DNA of 64,000 nt from [Enterobacter] lignolyticus SCF1 (GTDB lineage: Bacteria > Pseudomonadota > Gammaproteobacteria > Enterobacterales > Enterobacteriaceae). The translations under genes were made by a program, and so were the position numbers. The notes under the pieces are model-generated. The model had not been told where the DNA came from. It made no database searches and worked only from the letters and a program-made list of their open reading frames with translations. The stretch is taken from contig NC_014618.1 of the NCBI RefSeq assembly GCF_000164865.1, positions 2,976,001 to 3,040,000 of the forward strand, written 5' to 3'. This document shows positions 16,361 through 24,142 of this stretch, in pieces. Position 1 is the first letter of the stretch. Each line of letters opens with the position of its first letter.

Positions 16361-17137
16361 CTACAGGCGATCCAGCCGCTTTATCAGGATCCGGACGTGT
16401 GCATCATCGTTGTATTTTAGCGCAACCCGTTGACGGAGCTCTTCAATATTTCGCCCGCGGCAGGTGGCGTAAATCACCACATTGCCTCCCGTCGTCACGC
16501 AAAACAGCACCTCGCTGAATACCCGGTATAACGCCTGGTACAGCTTGCTGTCCCGAGCGGGTATCGTCAGATAGTTGATGACCAGCCAGCCGCCATCGCA
16601 AAGCTGCGCGCGACAGTGGGCAAGAAAGGCTTCGATCCCCTGAATCGGGTCCATCTCCCAGGCCAGATACAGATCGGCGAAAACCAGTGGATACCGGCGG
16701 CCGGTCTCCCGCGCCAGAAAACTCACCGCATCTTCCGGGAAATAGCGGATAGCGTCCGTCTCCGGCAGGGTAAACCATTCCCGGGCAATGCGGATCACCG
16801 CCGGGCGCAGCTCAACAACATCCACCGGCATTGCGCAGTCCATGGCATGCAGAGCGCGTACCAGCCCGCCGCCACCCAGACCCAGGACAAGGGCCGAGGA
16901 AGGTTCGCACCAGCACGCCGCCATCAGCATGGCCCAGGTATACTGATGTACGGGAACCTGAGGGGAGCGCAGGTTAACTTTGCTCTGCTCAAAGAGGTCA
17001 TCAAAGCGCAGGATCCGAAACTGCCGGTATCCCCCGACGGTGATTTCGCCCCATGCATCCTCGGTCCGGTACAGCACCTTTTCCTCACGGTAGATTCCCG
17101 AAAGGCTCTTCAGCAACGCATCAGTCTGTGTGTCCAT
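16361..17137 (-). CDS. Spermidine-synthase-like Rossmann-fold protein
   Basis: A 258-aa protein with the nucleotide-binding glycine loop ALVLGLGGGGLVRAL near residues 82-96 and the acidic VDVVELRP soon after, as in spermidine synthases and class I methyltransferases. The N-terminal beta region (YGEITV-like AWGEITVGGYRQFRIL) also fits the spermidine synthase family. The family's catalytic Asp may be represented by D in VFADLYLAW. It is probably not the housekeeping spermidine synthase: there is no speD beside it. It is instead linked to a FabZ-like gene 11 bp upstream. The function is unknown. Confidence 0.7.
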   Translation of the reverse strand: MDTQTDALLKSLSGIYREEKVLYRTEDAWGEITVGGYRQFRILRFDDLFEQSKVNLRSPQVPVHQYTWAMLMAACWCEPSSALVLGLGGGGLVRALHAMDCAMPVDVVELRPAVIRIAREWFTLPETDAIRYFPEDAVSFLARETGRRYPLVFADLYLAWEMDPIQGIEAFLAHCRAQLCDGGWLVINYLTIPARDSKLYQALYRVFSEVLFCVTTGGNVVIYATCRGRNIEELRQRVALKYNDDAHVRILIKRLDRL

Positions 17138-17148
17138 GATTACCGCTT

Positions 17149-17589
17149 TTACTTCTCAGAATTCAGAATGGCGCATGAAAATGTGGCCCGGCACAGGCAT
17201 TGCCCCTGCAGGAGGGCTTCACCGGACAAAAAGACCAGCTCGCCGCGCCGGCGAATGATTCGCACCGTCAACAGCAGCCGGTCTCCCGGACGCGCCGCTC
17301 CCCGAAATCGCGCCCGGCGAATCCCGGTCAGCATGCCGCTCATATCCCCGGTACCGGCATTCTGCTGCCGTGCGACAAGCAGGCCGCCGGCCTGGGCCAG
17401 CGCTTCAGGCAACAGGACGGAAGGAAAAACGAAAGATACGCCGTCGCTGAACATCTCATCAGAAACGGTAACGCACTTCAGCGCCCGCAGCTGTCCCCGC
17501 GCGTGCTCTTCCGGCGTGGAGATAACCCGGTCAATAAACAGAAACGGGTGACGGTGAGGCAGCATGGGGCCTTCAGAATGCTCTGTCAT
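17149..17589 (-). CDS. FabZ-like hotdog protein lacking the catalytic histidine
   Basis: A 146-aa hotdog-fold protein related to 3-hydroxyacyl-ACP dehydratases: MLPHRHPFLFIDRV near the start, LLPEALAQAGG, and the C-terminal strand region. In FabZ the catalytic pair is His in GHFPG and Glu 14 residues later in EAMAQA. Here the Glu is kept (PEALAQ) but the GHFPG loop is replaced by DGVSFVFPS and is about two residues shorter, so the catalytic His is absent. It may be a non-dehydratase hotdog protein or a partner subunit. It is probably co-transcribed with the spermidine-synthase-like gene 11 bp downstream. Confidence 0.75.
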   Translation of the reverse strand: MTEHSEGPMLPHRHPFLFIDRVISTPEEHARGQLRALKCVTVSDEMFSDGVSFVFPSVLLPEALAQAGGLLVARQQNAGTGDMSGMLTGIRRARFRGAARPGDRLLLTVRIIRRRGELVFLSGEALLQGQCLCRATFSCAILNSEK

Positions 17590-17669
17590 GTCAGGTGGCC
17601 GGGGATAGTGTTAAAAAAAGTATCATAACATGGTAATACAATGTGCATGAAATGCGAATAGTACAAACA

Positions 17670-17768
17670 TGGCGGGGAGAAAGTCCCGCTCAGGGGCAGA
17701 CGCTGCCCATGAAGCCTCTCAAGGACAGCGGTTATTTCGCGGTGCTATAGTGTTCACAACAGCGGCAG
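17670..17768 (+). promoter_or_regulatory. Possible structured leader of the VIT transporter gene
   Basis: The 100 bp before the transporter start contain a hairpin (GGGCAG, ACG loop, CTGCCC at about 17694-17708) flanked by GGGGAG and CCTCTC, which can pair partly, and then AAGGACAGCGG. No clear Shine-Dalgarno stands before either candidate ATG. A metal-responsive leader is conceivable, but the sequence matches no riboswitch family that I can name with confidence. Confidence 0.25.
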
Positions 17769-17769
17769 A

Positions 17770-18474
17770 ATGGATAACAGAACCATGCATCGGGAACGAC
17801 ACACGATTGGCAGGGTGGGATGGCTCAGGGCCGCGGTGCTTGGCGCGAACGATGGCATCGTTTCAACGGCCAGTCTTGTCCTCGGCGTCGCATCGGCAAA
17901 TACGTCATCCTCAGGGGTATTACTGGCAGGGTGCGCCGGGCTGGTTGCTGGCGCGATGTCGATGGCGACAGGAGAATATGTCTCCGTTTCATCGCAAGCA
18001 GACACGGAAAAGGCCGCGCTGGCGCAGGAAAAAAAAGAGCTGGCGACGGACTATGACGGTGAAGTAGCAGAACTGACGTCGATATATATACAACGAGGTC
18101 TTGAACCTGCCCTTGCCCGCCGGGTCGCGGAGCAGCTTATGGCGCAGGATGCCCTGGACGCTCACGCCCGGGAAGAGCTGGGGCTGTCGGATATAAATTC
18201 GGCGCGGCCTCTTCAGGCTGCGATTTTTTCGGCGCTCAGTTTTTCTGCCGGTGCGGTTTTACCCGTCGTTGTCGCCTGGTTAAGCCCCGTCGAGCTGGTT
18301 TTACCTTTCATCATCCTGTCCACGCTTTTTTCCCTGGCTATCCTGGGCTATATCTCATCGGCGGCGAGCAAAGCGCCGGCGCTAAAGGCCATCATCAGGA
18401 TCACCTTCTGGAGCTCAATGGCGATGGCGTTATCGATGGGAGTCGGTTCCCTCGCCGGTCATGTGCTGGTCTGA
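17770..18474 (+). CDS. VIT/CCC1-family iron-manganese transporter
   Basis: A 234-aa membrane protein of the VIT1/CCC1 family, which moves Fe2+ or Mn2+ out of the cytoplasm. The diagnostic first helix is present: LRAAVLGANDGIVSTASLVLGVA, then AGAMSMATGEYVSVSSQADTE with the metal-pathway Met/Glu residues. A charged cytoplasmic segment rich in Glu (KAALAQEKKELATDYDGEVAELT) matches the metal-binding domain, and three more membrane helices follow. The start may be the ATG at 17770 or the one at 17785; neither has a strong ribosome binding site. It converges with nemA, with a strong hairpin between them. Confidence 0.87.
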   Translation: MDNRTMHRERHTIGRVGWLRAAVLGANDGIVSTASLVLGVASANTSSSGVLLAGCAGLVAGAMSMATGEYVSVSSQADTEKAALAQEKKELATDYDGEVAELTSIYIQRGLEPALARRVAEQLMAQDALDAHAREELGLSDINSARPLQAAIFSALSFSAGAVLPVVVAWLSPVELVLPFIILSTLFSLAILGYISSAASKAPALKAIIRITFWSSMAMALSMGVGSLAGHVLV

Positions 18475-18485
18475 TAAGCGCAAAG

Positions 18486-18515
18486 CCGGTACAGGCGCTA
18501 TCACGCCTGTACCGG
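18486..18515. terminator. Bidirectional hairpin between the VIT gene and nemA
   Basis: Perfect 12-bp arms (CCGGTACAGGCG and its complement) around a 6-base loop lie between two convergent stops. T tracts are poor on both sides, so this may act as a transcript end protector as much as a terminator. Confidence 0.6.
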
Positions 18516-18527
18516 AACTCTTATGGG

Positions 18528-19625
18528 TTATGCGGTCGGATAATCCACATACCCTTCTTTCCCACCGCCGAAGAACTGCCCGGCGATCGGCGCATTCAGG
18601 GGGATGTCGTTCGCCAGACGGTGCGGGAGATCCGGGTTGGCAATGAACGGACGACCAAAACCAATCAGATCCGCCCAGCCGTTTGCCAGCGCCTCTTCTG
18701 CACGCGCCCGGGTGTATTTTCCGGAGTAAATCAGCGCGCCGTGGAAAATAATACGCAGCGCCTCTTTAAATGCGGCAGGCATTACCGGCGCATCTTCCCA
18801 GTCGGCTTCGGCAATGTGGATATAAGCGATGCCAATCTCGTTCAACACGCAGGCGGCGGCCAGGTAGGTCGCTTCCGGGGTGTCGTCTTTCGACCCCATC
18901 AGCGTGGTGAGCGGCGCCAGGCGAATCCCTACGCGCTCTTTACCAATTGCCGCAGAGACGGCTTCCACCACCTCCTTCATAAAGCGCAGGCGGTTCTGTA
19001 GCGCGCCGCCGTACTCGTCGTCTCGCAGATTGGCCTGGGAATCAATAAACTGGTTGATCAGATAGCCGTTTGCGCCATGGAGTTCGATACCGTCAAAACC
19101 GGCCTCGATGGCATTACGGGCCGCCTGCGCATAGTCGTTCACAATAGCGGGGATCTCTTCAACCGTCAGCGCACGCGGCATAGAGTGTTGCACCATCGCG
19201 CCCACCCCGCTTTGCGGACCCCGTCCTTCAACGTCGACAAACACTTTCACGCCGTCAACCTGAATGGCGGAGGAAGATACCGGCGCGGCCCCCTCCGGCT
19301 GCAGTACGGTGTGCGATACGCGACCCACATGCCACAGCTGGGCGAAGATTTTCCCGCCCGCCTTATGCACCGCGTCGGTTACTTTTTTCCAGCCCGCGAT
19401 TTGCGCATCAGAGTACATACCCGGCGTCCAGGCATAGCCCTGACCCTGGCGGCTTATCTGGGTGCCCTCGCTGATGATAAGCCCAGCGCTGGCGCGCTGC
19501 GCGTAATACTCCGCCATCATCTCAGTAGCCACATCGCCTTCCCCGGCACGAGAGCGCGTCATCGGAGGCATGACGATACGGTTTTGTAACCGCAGATTAT
19601 TCAGCGCGTAGTTTTCAAATAACAT
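18528..19625 (-). CDS. nemA: N-ethylmaleimide reductase, Old Yellow Enzyme family
   Basis: FMN-dependent alkene reductase of 365 aa that reduces activated C=C bonds and electrophiles with NAD(P)H. Motifs: NRIVMPPMTRSRA near the N-terminus (FMN phosphate region), FAQLWHVGRVSH, the substrate-binding pair in ELHGANGYLINQF, and LIGFGRPFIANPDLP near the C-terminus. In E. coli nemA follows nemR; no nemR is present here, so control must differ. The YhcN-like gene lies immediately upstream on the same strand with an 11-bp gap to its end, so read-through from that promoter is possible. Confidence 0.9.
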   Translation of the reverse strand: MLFENYALNNLRLQNRIVMPPMTRSRAGEGDVATEMMAEYYAQRASAGLIISEGTQISRQGQGYAWTPGMYSDAQIAGWKKVTDAVHKAGGKIFAQLWHVGRVSHTVLQPEGAAPVSSSAIQVDGVKVFVDVEGRGPQSGVGAMVQHSMPRALTVEEIPAIVNDYAQAARNAIEAGFDGIELHGANGYLINQFIDSQANLRDDEYGGALQNRLRFMKEVVEAVSAAIGKERVGIRLAPLTTLMGSKDDTPEATYLAAACVLNEIGIAYIHIAEADWEDAPVMPAAFKEALRIIFHGALIYSGKYTRARAEEALANGWADLIGFGRPFIANPDLPHRLANDIPLNAPIAGQFFGGGKEGYVDYPTA

Positions 19626-19636
19626 GGCATCCTTCC

Positions 19637-19849
19637 TTATTTATACAGCTCAGCGCTCATCGTGACGGTGTTGCCCATATGCGCACTGGTAATTTTGTAT
19701 TCAGAGGCGTGCATCTCTTTGGCTTTTTTTGCAATTGCCGCTTCGGCGGTATCAAGGGTAGAGCCTGTGGCCGTCACGCTCTGGGCATACGCGCCAGATG
19801 CGATAACGGATAAAAGGGAAGCAGCAATTAGTGTGGTCATAGTTTTCAT
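19637..19849 (-). CDS. YhcN/BhsA-family small periplasmic protein (DUF1471)
   Basis: A 70-aa secreted protein. The longer open frame starts at 19945, but the ATG at 19849 follows AGGATACAACC and begins a normal signal peptide (MKTMTTLIAASLL ... SGAYA). The mature part has the DUF1471 pattern: SVTATGSTLDTAEAAIAKKAKE, then YKITSAHMGNTVTMSAELYK. Relatives such as BhsA, McbA and YhcN respond to oxidative, acid or metal stress and affect biofilm. It precedes nemA on the same strand. A 25-bp element shared with the MoaF-like gene stands 92 bp upstream. Confidence 0.85.
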   Translation of the reverse strand: MKTMTTLIAASLLSVIASGAYAQSVTATGSTLDTAEAAIAKKAKEMHASEYKITSAHMGNTVTMSAELYK

Positions 19850-19940
19850 GGTTGTATCCTGGATTTGTTGAAATCGTAATGTCCGGTAATGAGATGGGGA
19901 AAGCGTACGCCGGTTGGCTAATGACATAAATGATACAAAT

Positions 19941-19965
19941 AGCAATAGACTATTCTATTTTTGTT
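19941..19965. promoter_or_regulatory. Shared 25-bp element, copy 1 (upstream of YhcN-like gene)
   Basis: This element is identical at 23 of 25 positions to 23838-23862. The core is the imperfect palindrome AATAGACTATT, preceded by AGC and followed by a T-rich tail ending TTTTTGTT. It lies 92 bp before the YhcN-like start codon in a gene-free 262-bp region. The conserved position suggests an operator for one regulator acting on both genes. Confidence 0.6.
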
Positions 19966-20111
19966 AATAATGGCATATCGACGCCCGGTGAGCGATACGC
20001 GATCCGCGGCCTTTTTTCGGCCAAAAACAGCGAAAATCACCTGACTGGAGGAAAAAAAGTGAAGGAATAGTCCGGGGAACAGTGCTTAACCGTGATTACA
20101 GATGGCGAAAA

Positions 20112-21626
20112 TCATAGGTATTTATCTTTGAAATCATCCATGGATATTGGTCTGGAAAATAAATACCCTTGATAAAACTCTACATTCAGCGATTTTAGCT
20201 CTTCAAATTGTTCGGTGGTTTCAACACCCTCAGCGATATTTTTTGCGCCGACTGAGTTAGAAAGCTCAATAATGTTTTTCACAATATTGCCAATATGAGT
20301 CTTACTGATGATATCTTGGGTGAATGATTTATCTATCTTAATATAGTCAAACTTACAGTTTTTAAGGTAACTTAAGCTGGAATATCCCGTACCGAAATCA
20401 TCAAGCGCAATCATTATGTTTTTGTCTCTTAGATGATTTATAATATTCATATTGATATCATCATTTAATTGCTGCCTTTCGGTGACCTCTAAAACAACTA
20501 TCGGCTTTCTCTCTTTAAATCCAACTAAAAAATCATCAACATCATCAATCAAAAAATCATGATTGAAATAATCAGGGCTAATATTAAAAGCCACATGAAA
20601 CCCATCGGGCAAAGCAGTGATCGTGTCTTTTAGCTGGTGTTGCACCTGTTTTAATAAACTACGCGTCAGCGGAATGATGAGATCGTTTTCCTCCGCAACG
20701 GGTATAAAGTTATCAGGGGCGATGACTCCTTTTTCGGGATGTAGCCATCTCGCGAGAATTTCGCCACCACACACTTTTGCATCTCTGTTAAAAATAGGTT
20801 GTATCCAGGGAACGATCTCATTCTTCTTAATTGCTCTTTTAAGCGCTTCTTTCGGGTGAGGCTCCTTGCCGGAAAAATAAAACAAGGACGAGCCAGCTAA
20901 AACGGAGAACATAGCAATCAGGATTAAAGACGTTTTCTCGTTGCTTATAAAATACAGCCACGTATCTCTGAATGAATAATCAGAGTACACAAGGTAATTT
21001 TCCTGACTGGGCTTCTGTACATGAAGATAGCCATTAATTGCTATATTTTGTTTATTAACAATGTTATTTGACAATGAGGATATAACATCATCACCAATCC
21101 TGAGATACACAGGGAAATTCACCCTTGCCATAGAAAGCACATTGTAGATATAAAATCCATCGATAGTGGCCACTACGCCTTTTTTACTCTCCTGCGAGTA
21201 ATGATTTAGTACAACAAAAGGAACCCCCGGATTTATTACCTTACTTATATAAACAGAAAGCCTGGTTTCAGAATACTCTTGCTTTAGTTCTGACGTTTCA
21301 CCATAAATTGATGAGCAATAGGTGTGTCCGTTACTAATAAGATTAATACTTCGTATATTAGGCGTATTGGCTTCCAATACCCTTAGTGCTTCAAGCGTTT
21401 CCTTACTACAGTCTGAACCTGCATATTTATCTGCACGATTCAATGCATTTTCAGCATAACCGATCATTCGATCTAACTGCTGAGTAATTTGATTCAGATT
21501 ATTCTTTGTGATTGATTTCAATGAATAAACAGACTGGATATAAAGAACTGATGATGACAGGAGAAAAAGAGAAAGTGTCGTTATAAAAGAGATTAAGATT
21601 CTTTTATTTAAACTTTTGATATCCAT
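20112..21626 (-). CDS. Cyclic di-GMP phosphodiesterase with periplasmic CSS-type domain (EAL)
   Basis: Predicted to hydrolyse c-di-GMP. About 504 aa: a membrane segment near residues 10-30, a periplasmic domain with Cys-containing motifs (DCSKETL and YCSSIYG, the CSS type whose thiol state controls activity), a second membrane segment near 230-250, and an EAL domain to the end. Active-site motifs are present with one variation: GGEILARW replaces the eponymous EAL by EIL. NISPDYF, EVTER, DDFGTGYSSL, KIDKSF and EGVETTEQ are intact. The ATG at 21626 is preferred over a GTG at 21635. AT-rich like the two genes upstream (FidL-like, CadC-like) on the same strand. Confidence 0.87.
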   Translation of the reverse strand: MDIKSLNKRILISFITTLSLFLLSSSVLYIQSVYSLKSITKNNLNQITQQLDRMIGYAENALNRADKYAGSDCSKETLEALRVLEANTPNIRSINLISNGHTYCSSIYGETSELKQEYSETRLSVYISKVINPGVPFVVLNHYSQESKKGVVATIDGFYIYNVLSMARVNFPVYLRIGDDVISSLSNNIVNKQNIAINGYLHVQKPSQENYLVYSDYSFRDTWLYFISNEKTSLILIAMFSVLAGSSLFYFSGKEPHPKEALKRAIKKNEIVPWIQPIFNRDAKVCGGEILARWLHPEKGVIAPDNFIPVAEENDLIIPLTRSLLKQVQHQLKDTITALPDGFHVAFNISPDYFNHDFLIDDVDDFLVGFKERKPIVVLEVTERQQLNDDINMNIINHLRDKNIMIALDDFGTGYSSLSYLKNCKFDYIKIDKSFTQDIISKTHIGNIVKNIIELSNSVGAKNIAEGVETTEQFEELKSLNVEFYQGYLFSRPISMDDFKDKYL

Positions 21627-21779
21627 TAACGCCACCAGTCAGAGATTTTTATCATTATAGTGCAATGGAAATAAGAATGCTAATAGCGCAAAAACATGCC
21701 CATGATACCACCTACCGGAGCTAAGCGCTGACACGTGCACCGGGTAAAAAACGCCAATGCCTCGTGTCATGCATGCTCT

Positions 21780-22274
21780 TTACAGTTTCACACAGAAAAA
21801 GACAGGACGTTTCCCAATAGTAAAAAGATAACCTCGCGGCCCCTGATCCAGGATGGAATAGAGTATTTTTCTTTGAGGATAAACATAAAAGTCAGGAACC
21901 AGTTCGCTAAGCTCAGCATCAGAGATAGTATCATTATTAGCTATTTTAGCTGTTTTTACAGAGTAAAATTGAAATGAGTCTTTATTTTCCGTCCAGGTAT
22001 ATGATACATCTCGTCTGATGAGACCAATGACTTTATTATCACGAGAGTATGTCCCACTTATCGACACAACACCTGTTTTCAGTTTCAATTCATAAGTGAA
22101 TACAATAGAAATATCGGCTCGCTTATCGCCCTGGAAGACAACGCTAGATATAGCGCACGTTTCTCTATCATAGGGTTTGCTTTTCCAGATATGATAGAAC
22201 CATGTTAACGAAATACCTGTAATGAGAAACAAAAGAAGGTATAGTGATGTCAAGTATTTAGTCACGAATAACAC
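21780..22274 (-). CDS. FidL-like single-span membrane protein
   Basis: A 164-aa protein with one N-terminal membrane segment (about 8-28, YLLLFLITGISLTWFYHI) and a periplasmic domain rich in beta strands, including two Cys. It resembles proteins labelled FidL-like in enterobacteria, which often occur beside CadC-like regulators. The gene overlaps the end of the CadC-like gene by 17 bp, so the pair is almost certainly co-translated and the products probably interact. Its biochemical role is not known. Confidence 0.65.
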   Translation of the reverse strand: MLFVTKYLTSLYLLLFLITGISLTWFYHIWKSKPYDRETCAISSVVFQGDKRADISIVFTYELKLKTGVVSISGTYSRDNKVIGLIRRDVSYTWTENKDSFQFYSVKTAKIANNDTISDAELSELVPDFYVYPQRKILYSILDQGPRGYLFTIGKRPVFFCVKL

Positions 22275-23097
22275 CTCGAATGATCAGGGTAGTACAGTCA
22301 GTGCTCGATATATCCTCGTAGGGGTCCTTACAAAGCAGAGCCGTGACGACAGGTGTTGACATAGAGGAAGAAAAATAAATCCATGGGTATCTCTTACAAT
22401 CGACTCCGGTATTTTTTATAATGTTTTTAAATTTCTCAAAATTATTATGATCGCTAATACCCTCATTCTTTGAAATATAATGACAACCATTTTCCACCTG
22501 TTGCAATTTATAGTCATCGAAAAAATTCTTTGCGCTTTCGTGCCATTGCAGGTGAAAAAAAACAACAGCAACTATGGTAAGCGCCATTGCGATGAGTATA
22601 TTAACTGGTTTGATAAAAAATCGCCGATACTGAAATGTGTATCTTGTATTTTTGCTTTTTTTATGGGATTCATCTGCTACGGAAGCCGTATGTTCTGAAC
22701 CCGTTGGTTCATTTGATACCGCGGTTTCTTGTGTGCTGGATGTAGAATTTTCATCAACGGAGCTACGGGTAACCTTTGTGTTCCCGCCAATTTGAAAACC
22801 TTTACGCGGCACGGTGATAATCACTGAATCACGATTTTCACTGGTTTCGGCTAATCCGCGCCTGATAATCGATATGTTCTGGTACAATGTATTTAATGGA
22901 ACACTCGCGCCCTCCTCGCCCCATACATAGTCAAAAATATCTTTATGAGATACGACTTCCGGGTACGATTCTAATAAAATCTCAAAGCAACGAGATGCAG
23001 GCGTTGTGAGCACAGCGCTTAATTCAGGATTTATCAAAGATACAATGACTTTATTCTCAGGCGCGAATTTTACGCTATCGTTAATTATCCAGAACAT
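22258..23097 (-). CDS. CadC/ToxR-like membrane-bound transcriptional regulator
   Basis: A 279-aa one-component regulator. The N-terminal ~105 residues form an OmpR-type winged helix (SRCFEILLESYPEVVSHKDIFDYVWG; NTLYQNISIIRRGL; IITVPRKGFQI). A Ser/Thr-rich linker, a single membrane helix at about 165-183 and a ~90-residue periplasmic domain with four Cys follow. Such proteins sense the periplasm and activate genes directly from the membrane. No fimbrial genes are present in the window, so the target may be the neighbouring FidL-like and phosphodiesterase genes or distant loci. Confidence 0.82.
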   Translation of the reverse strand: MFWIINDSVKFAPENKVIVSLINPELSAVLTTPASRCFEILLESYPEVVSHKDIFDYVWGEEGASVPLNTLYQNISIIRRGLAETSENRDSVIITVPRKGFQIGGNTKVTRSSVDENSTSSTQETAVSNEPTGSEHTASVADESHKKSKNTRYTFQYRRFFIKPVNILIAMALTIVAVVFFHLQWHESAKNFFDDYKLQQVENGCHYISKNEGISDHNNFEKFKNIIKNTGVDCKRYPWIYFSSSMSTPVVTALLCKDPYEDISSTDCTTLIIRGVIRD

Positions 23098-23409
23098 ACA
23101 TTAGATCACCTATAATAAAACATTCAGCCTAGATTTAGCACTGTAATTACCCTTCTTATATTAGCAGAGAAATTGTAATTAAGTAAATACGGCGATAAAT
23201 TTTCCGTTAGAAAACCGATGTTTGTTGAGGCCAGGTTGTATTATAGCCAATATCATATTGCGGTGGATTCTGCTAACCGAGGTGGCGGCGTGCAAGCACT
23301 GCAGATTCTCCGACAAGGACCCGCTGCGCCAACGGTAGTCACAAACGCTGAGCGTTGACATCGTTATAGCACAAATACCCGGAAAGCATGATACTTTCCG
23401 GATTAATGC
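23098..23409. other. Gene-free stretch with a GC-rich patch
   Basis: A 312-bp gap between the CadC-like and MoaF-like genes. Most of it is AT-rich, but about 23265-23350 is clearly more GC-rich and contains short open frames (a 60-codon one on the minus strand, 23179-23361) without recognisable similarity. It could be the remnant of a lost gene. The left end must contain the CadC-like promoter. Confidence 0.3.
23379..23401 (-). terminator. Hairpin after the MoaF-like gene
   Basis: Perfect 8-bp arms CCGGAAAG/CTTTCCGG with a 7-base loop lie nine bases after the MoaF-like stop. The following T tract is interrupted, so it is a weak terminator. Confidence 0.45.
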
Positions 23410-23730
23410 TTACGCCATTTCCTCAATAACGCCTTCCATCACGAAGAAACTACCATCCATCATAGTGTAATATGCATATGATTTTTTATCTGCAAAATTG
23501 TCGCAATGTACCACCGTGGATTTATCCGTTTCTTGCCATGAAATCAGGAAGTGTTTATCCGTTACGGCCTTCCATGTAAAAGGGACCGACATTGCCGTAC
23601 CCTTTAGCGCTCCATTCAGGAACTCTATATTCAGCGTTTTACCATCGCCTGAGTAGGCATTAGTGACTTCTAACCCATTATCCATTTGCAATTTAAATTT
23701 TCTGTTGGCATAGGGGAATGATTTCGACAT
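23410..23730 (-). CDS. MoaF-like small protein
   Basis: A 106-aa cytoplasmic protein with alternating beta strands: FKLQMDNGLEVTNAYSGDGKTL, then GTAMSVPFTWKAV, FLISWQETDKSTVVH and YAYYTMMDGSFFVMEGVIEE. The pattern resembles the lipocalin-like MoaF domain. The function of such stand-alone proteins is unknown. It is a single-gene unit: a hairpin follows it, and a 25-bp element shared with the YhcN-like gene lies 108 bp upstream. Confidence 0.6.
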   Translation of the reverse strand: MSKSFPYANRKFKLQMDNGLEVTNAYSGDGKTLNIEFLNGALKGTAMSVPFTWKAVTDKHFLISWQETDKSTVVHCDNFADKKSYAYYTMMDGSFFVMEGVIEEMA

Positions 23731-23837
23731 GGCGGCTCCGATATTATCTGGTATTACGGCTTAATGGCTCAATGACATCGCATGAGATCTGGCCGTAATG
23801 ATAAGGGCCGGGCATTGAAGGGATAAATAGCGTAATG

Positions 23838-23862
23838 AGCAATAGACTATTCCGTTTTTGTT
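23838..23862. promoter_or_regulatory. Shared 25-bp element, copy 2 (upstream of MoaF-like gene)
   Basis: Second copy of the element at 19941-19965, with two substitutions just after the AATAGACTATT core. It is 108 bp upstream of the MoaF-like ATG and in the same orientation relative to its gene as copy 1. Confidence 0.6.
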
Positions 23863-24011
23863 CACAAAGCAGAACAAAAGCCGGGTTCAACTCTCAGGTA
23901 TGAAGGGTTGGTCATCCGACCGGCCATAAGGCTGAGGTGACGGCGGACTGTCAGGCCAAACGTCCCAACGGAATGCTTCGACAGAGGCTTATGAAGAGTA
24001 TACCAACAGCC

Positions 24012-24046
24012 AAAAAAACAAAGGGGTTACCTTTCGGTAACCCCTT
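24012..24046 (-). terminator. Terminator of serT
   Basis: On the minus strand an 11-bp stem (AAGGGGTTACC and its complement) with a GAAA loop is followed by TGTTTTTTTGG, nine bases after the tRNA 3' end. Confidence 0.88.
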
Positions 24047-24054
24047 GTTTAATC

Positions 24055-24142
24055 TGGCGGAAGCGCAGAGATTCGAACTCTGGAACCCTTTCGGGTCGCC
24101 GGTTTTCAAGACCGGTGCCTTCAACCGCTCGGCCACACTTCC
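24055..24142 (-). tRNA. serT: tRNA-Ser (anticodon UGA)
   Basis: An 88-nt gene read on the minus strand, from GGAAGTG to an encoded CCA. The acceptor stem GGAAGTG pairs with CGCTTCC (one G-U). The anticodon loop CTTGAAA gives anticodon TGA, which reads UCA and other UCN codons. A long variable arm (GACCCGAAAGGGTT) and GTTCGAATC in the T loop are typical of class II serine tRNAs. It corresponds to E. coli serT, which also lies beside yccA, and it marks the left boundary of conserved gene order. Confidence 0.97.

Larger units (their letters stand above)
23731..24054. other. Gene-free stretch between serT and the MoaF-like gene
   Basis: It holds the MoaF-like promoter with the shared element (23838-23862) and the serT terminator (24012-24046). 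The middle (about 23880-24005) has no convincing gene. No integrase or attachment-site duplicate of the tRNA end was recognised. Confidence 0.4.

Noticed and set aside
23179..23361. 60-codon minus-strand ORF in the gap after the CadC-like gene
   Set aside because: No ribosome binding site, no recognisable family, and the composition changes sharply inside it.
24055..24142. serT as the attachment site of a prophage or island
   Set aside because: No integrase, no direct repeat of the tRNA 3' end and no phage genes were seen in the flanking DNA.
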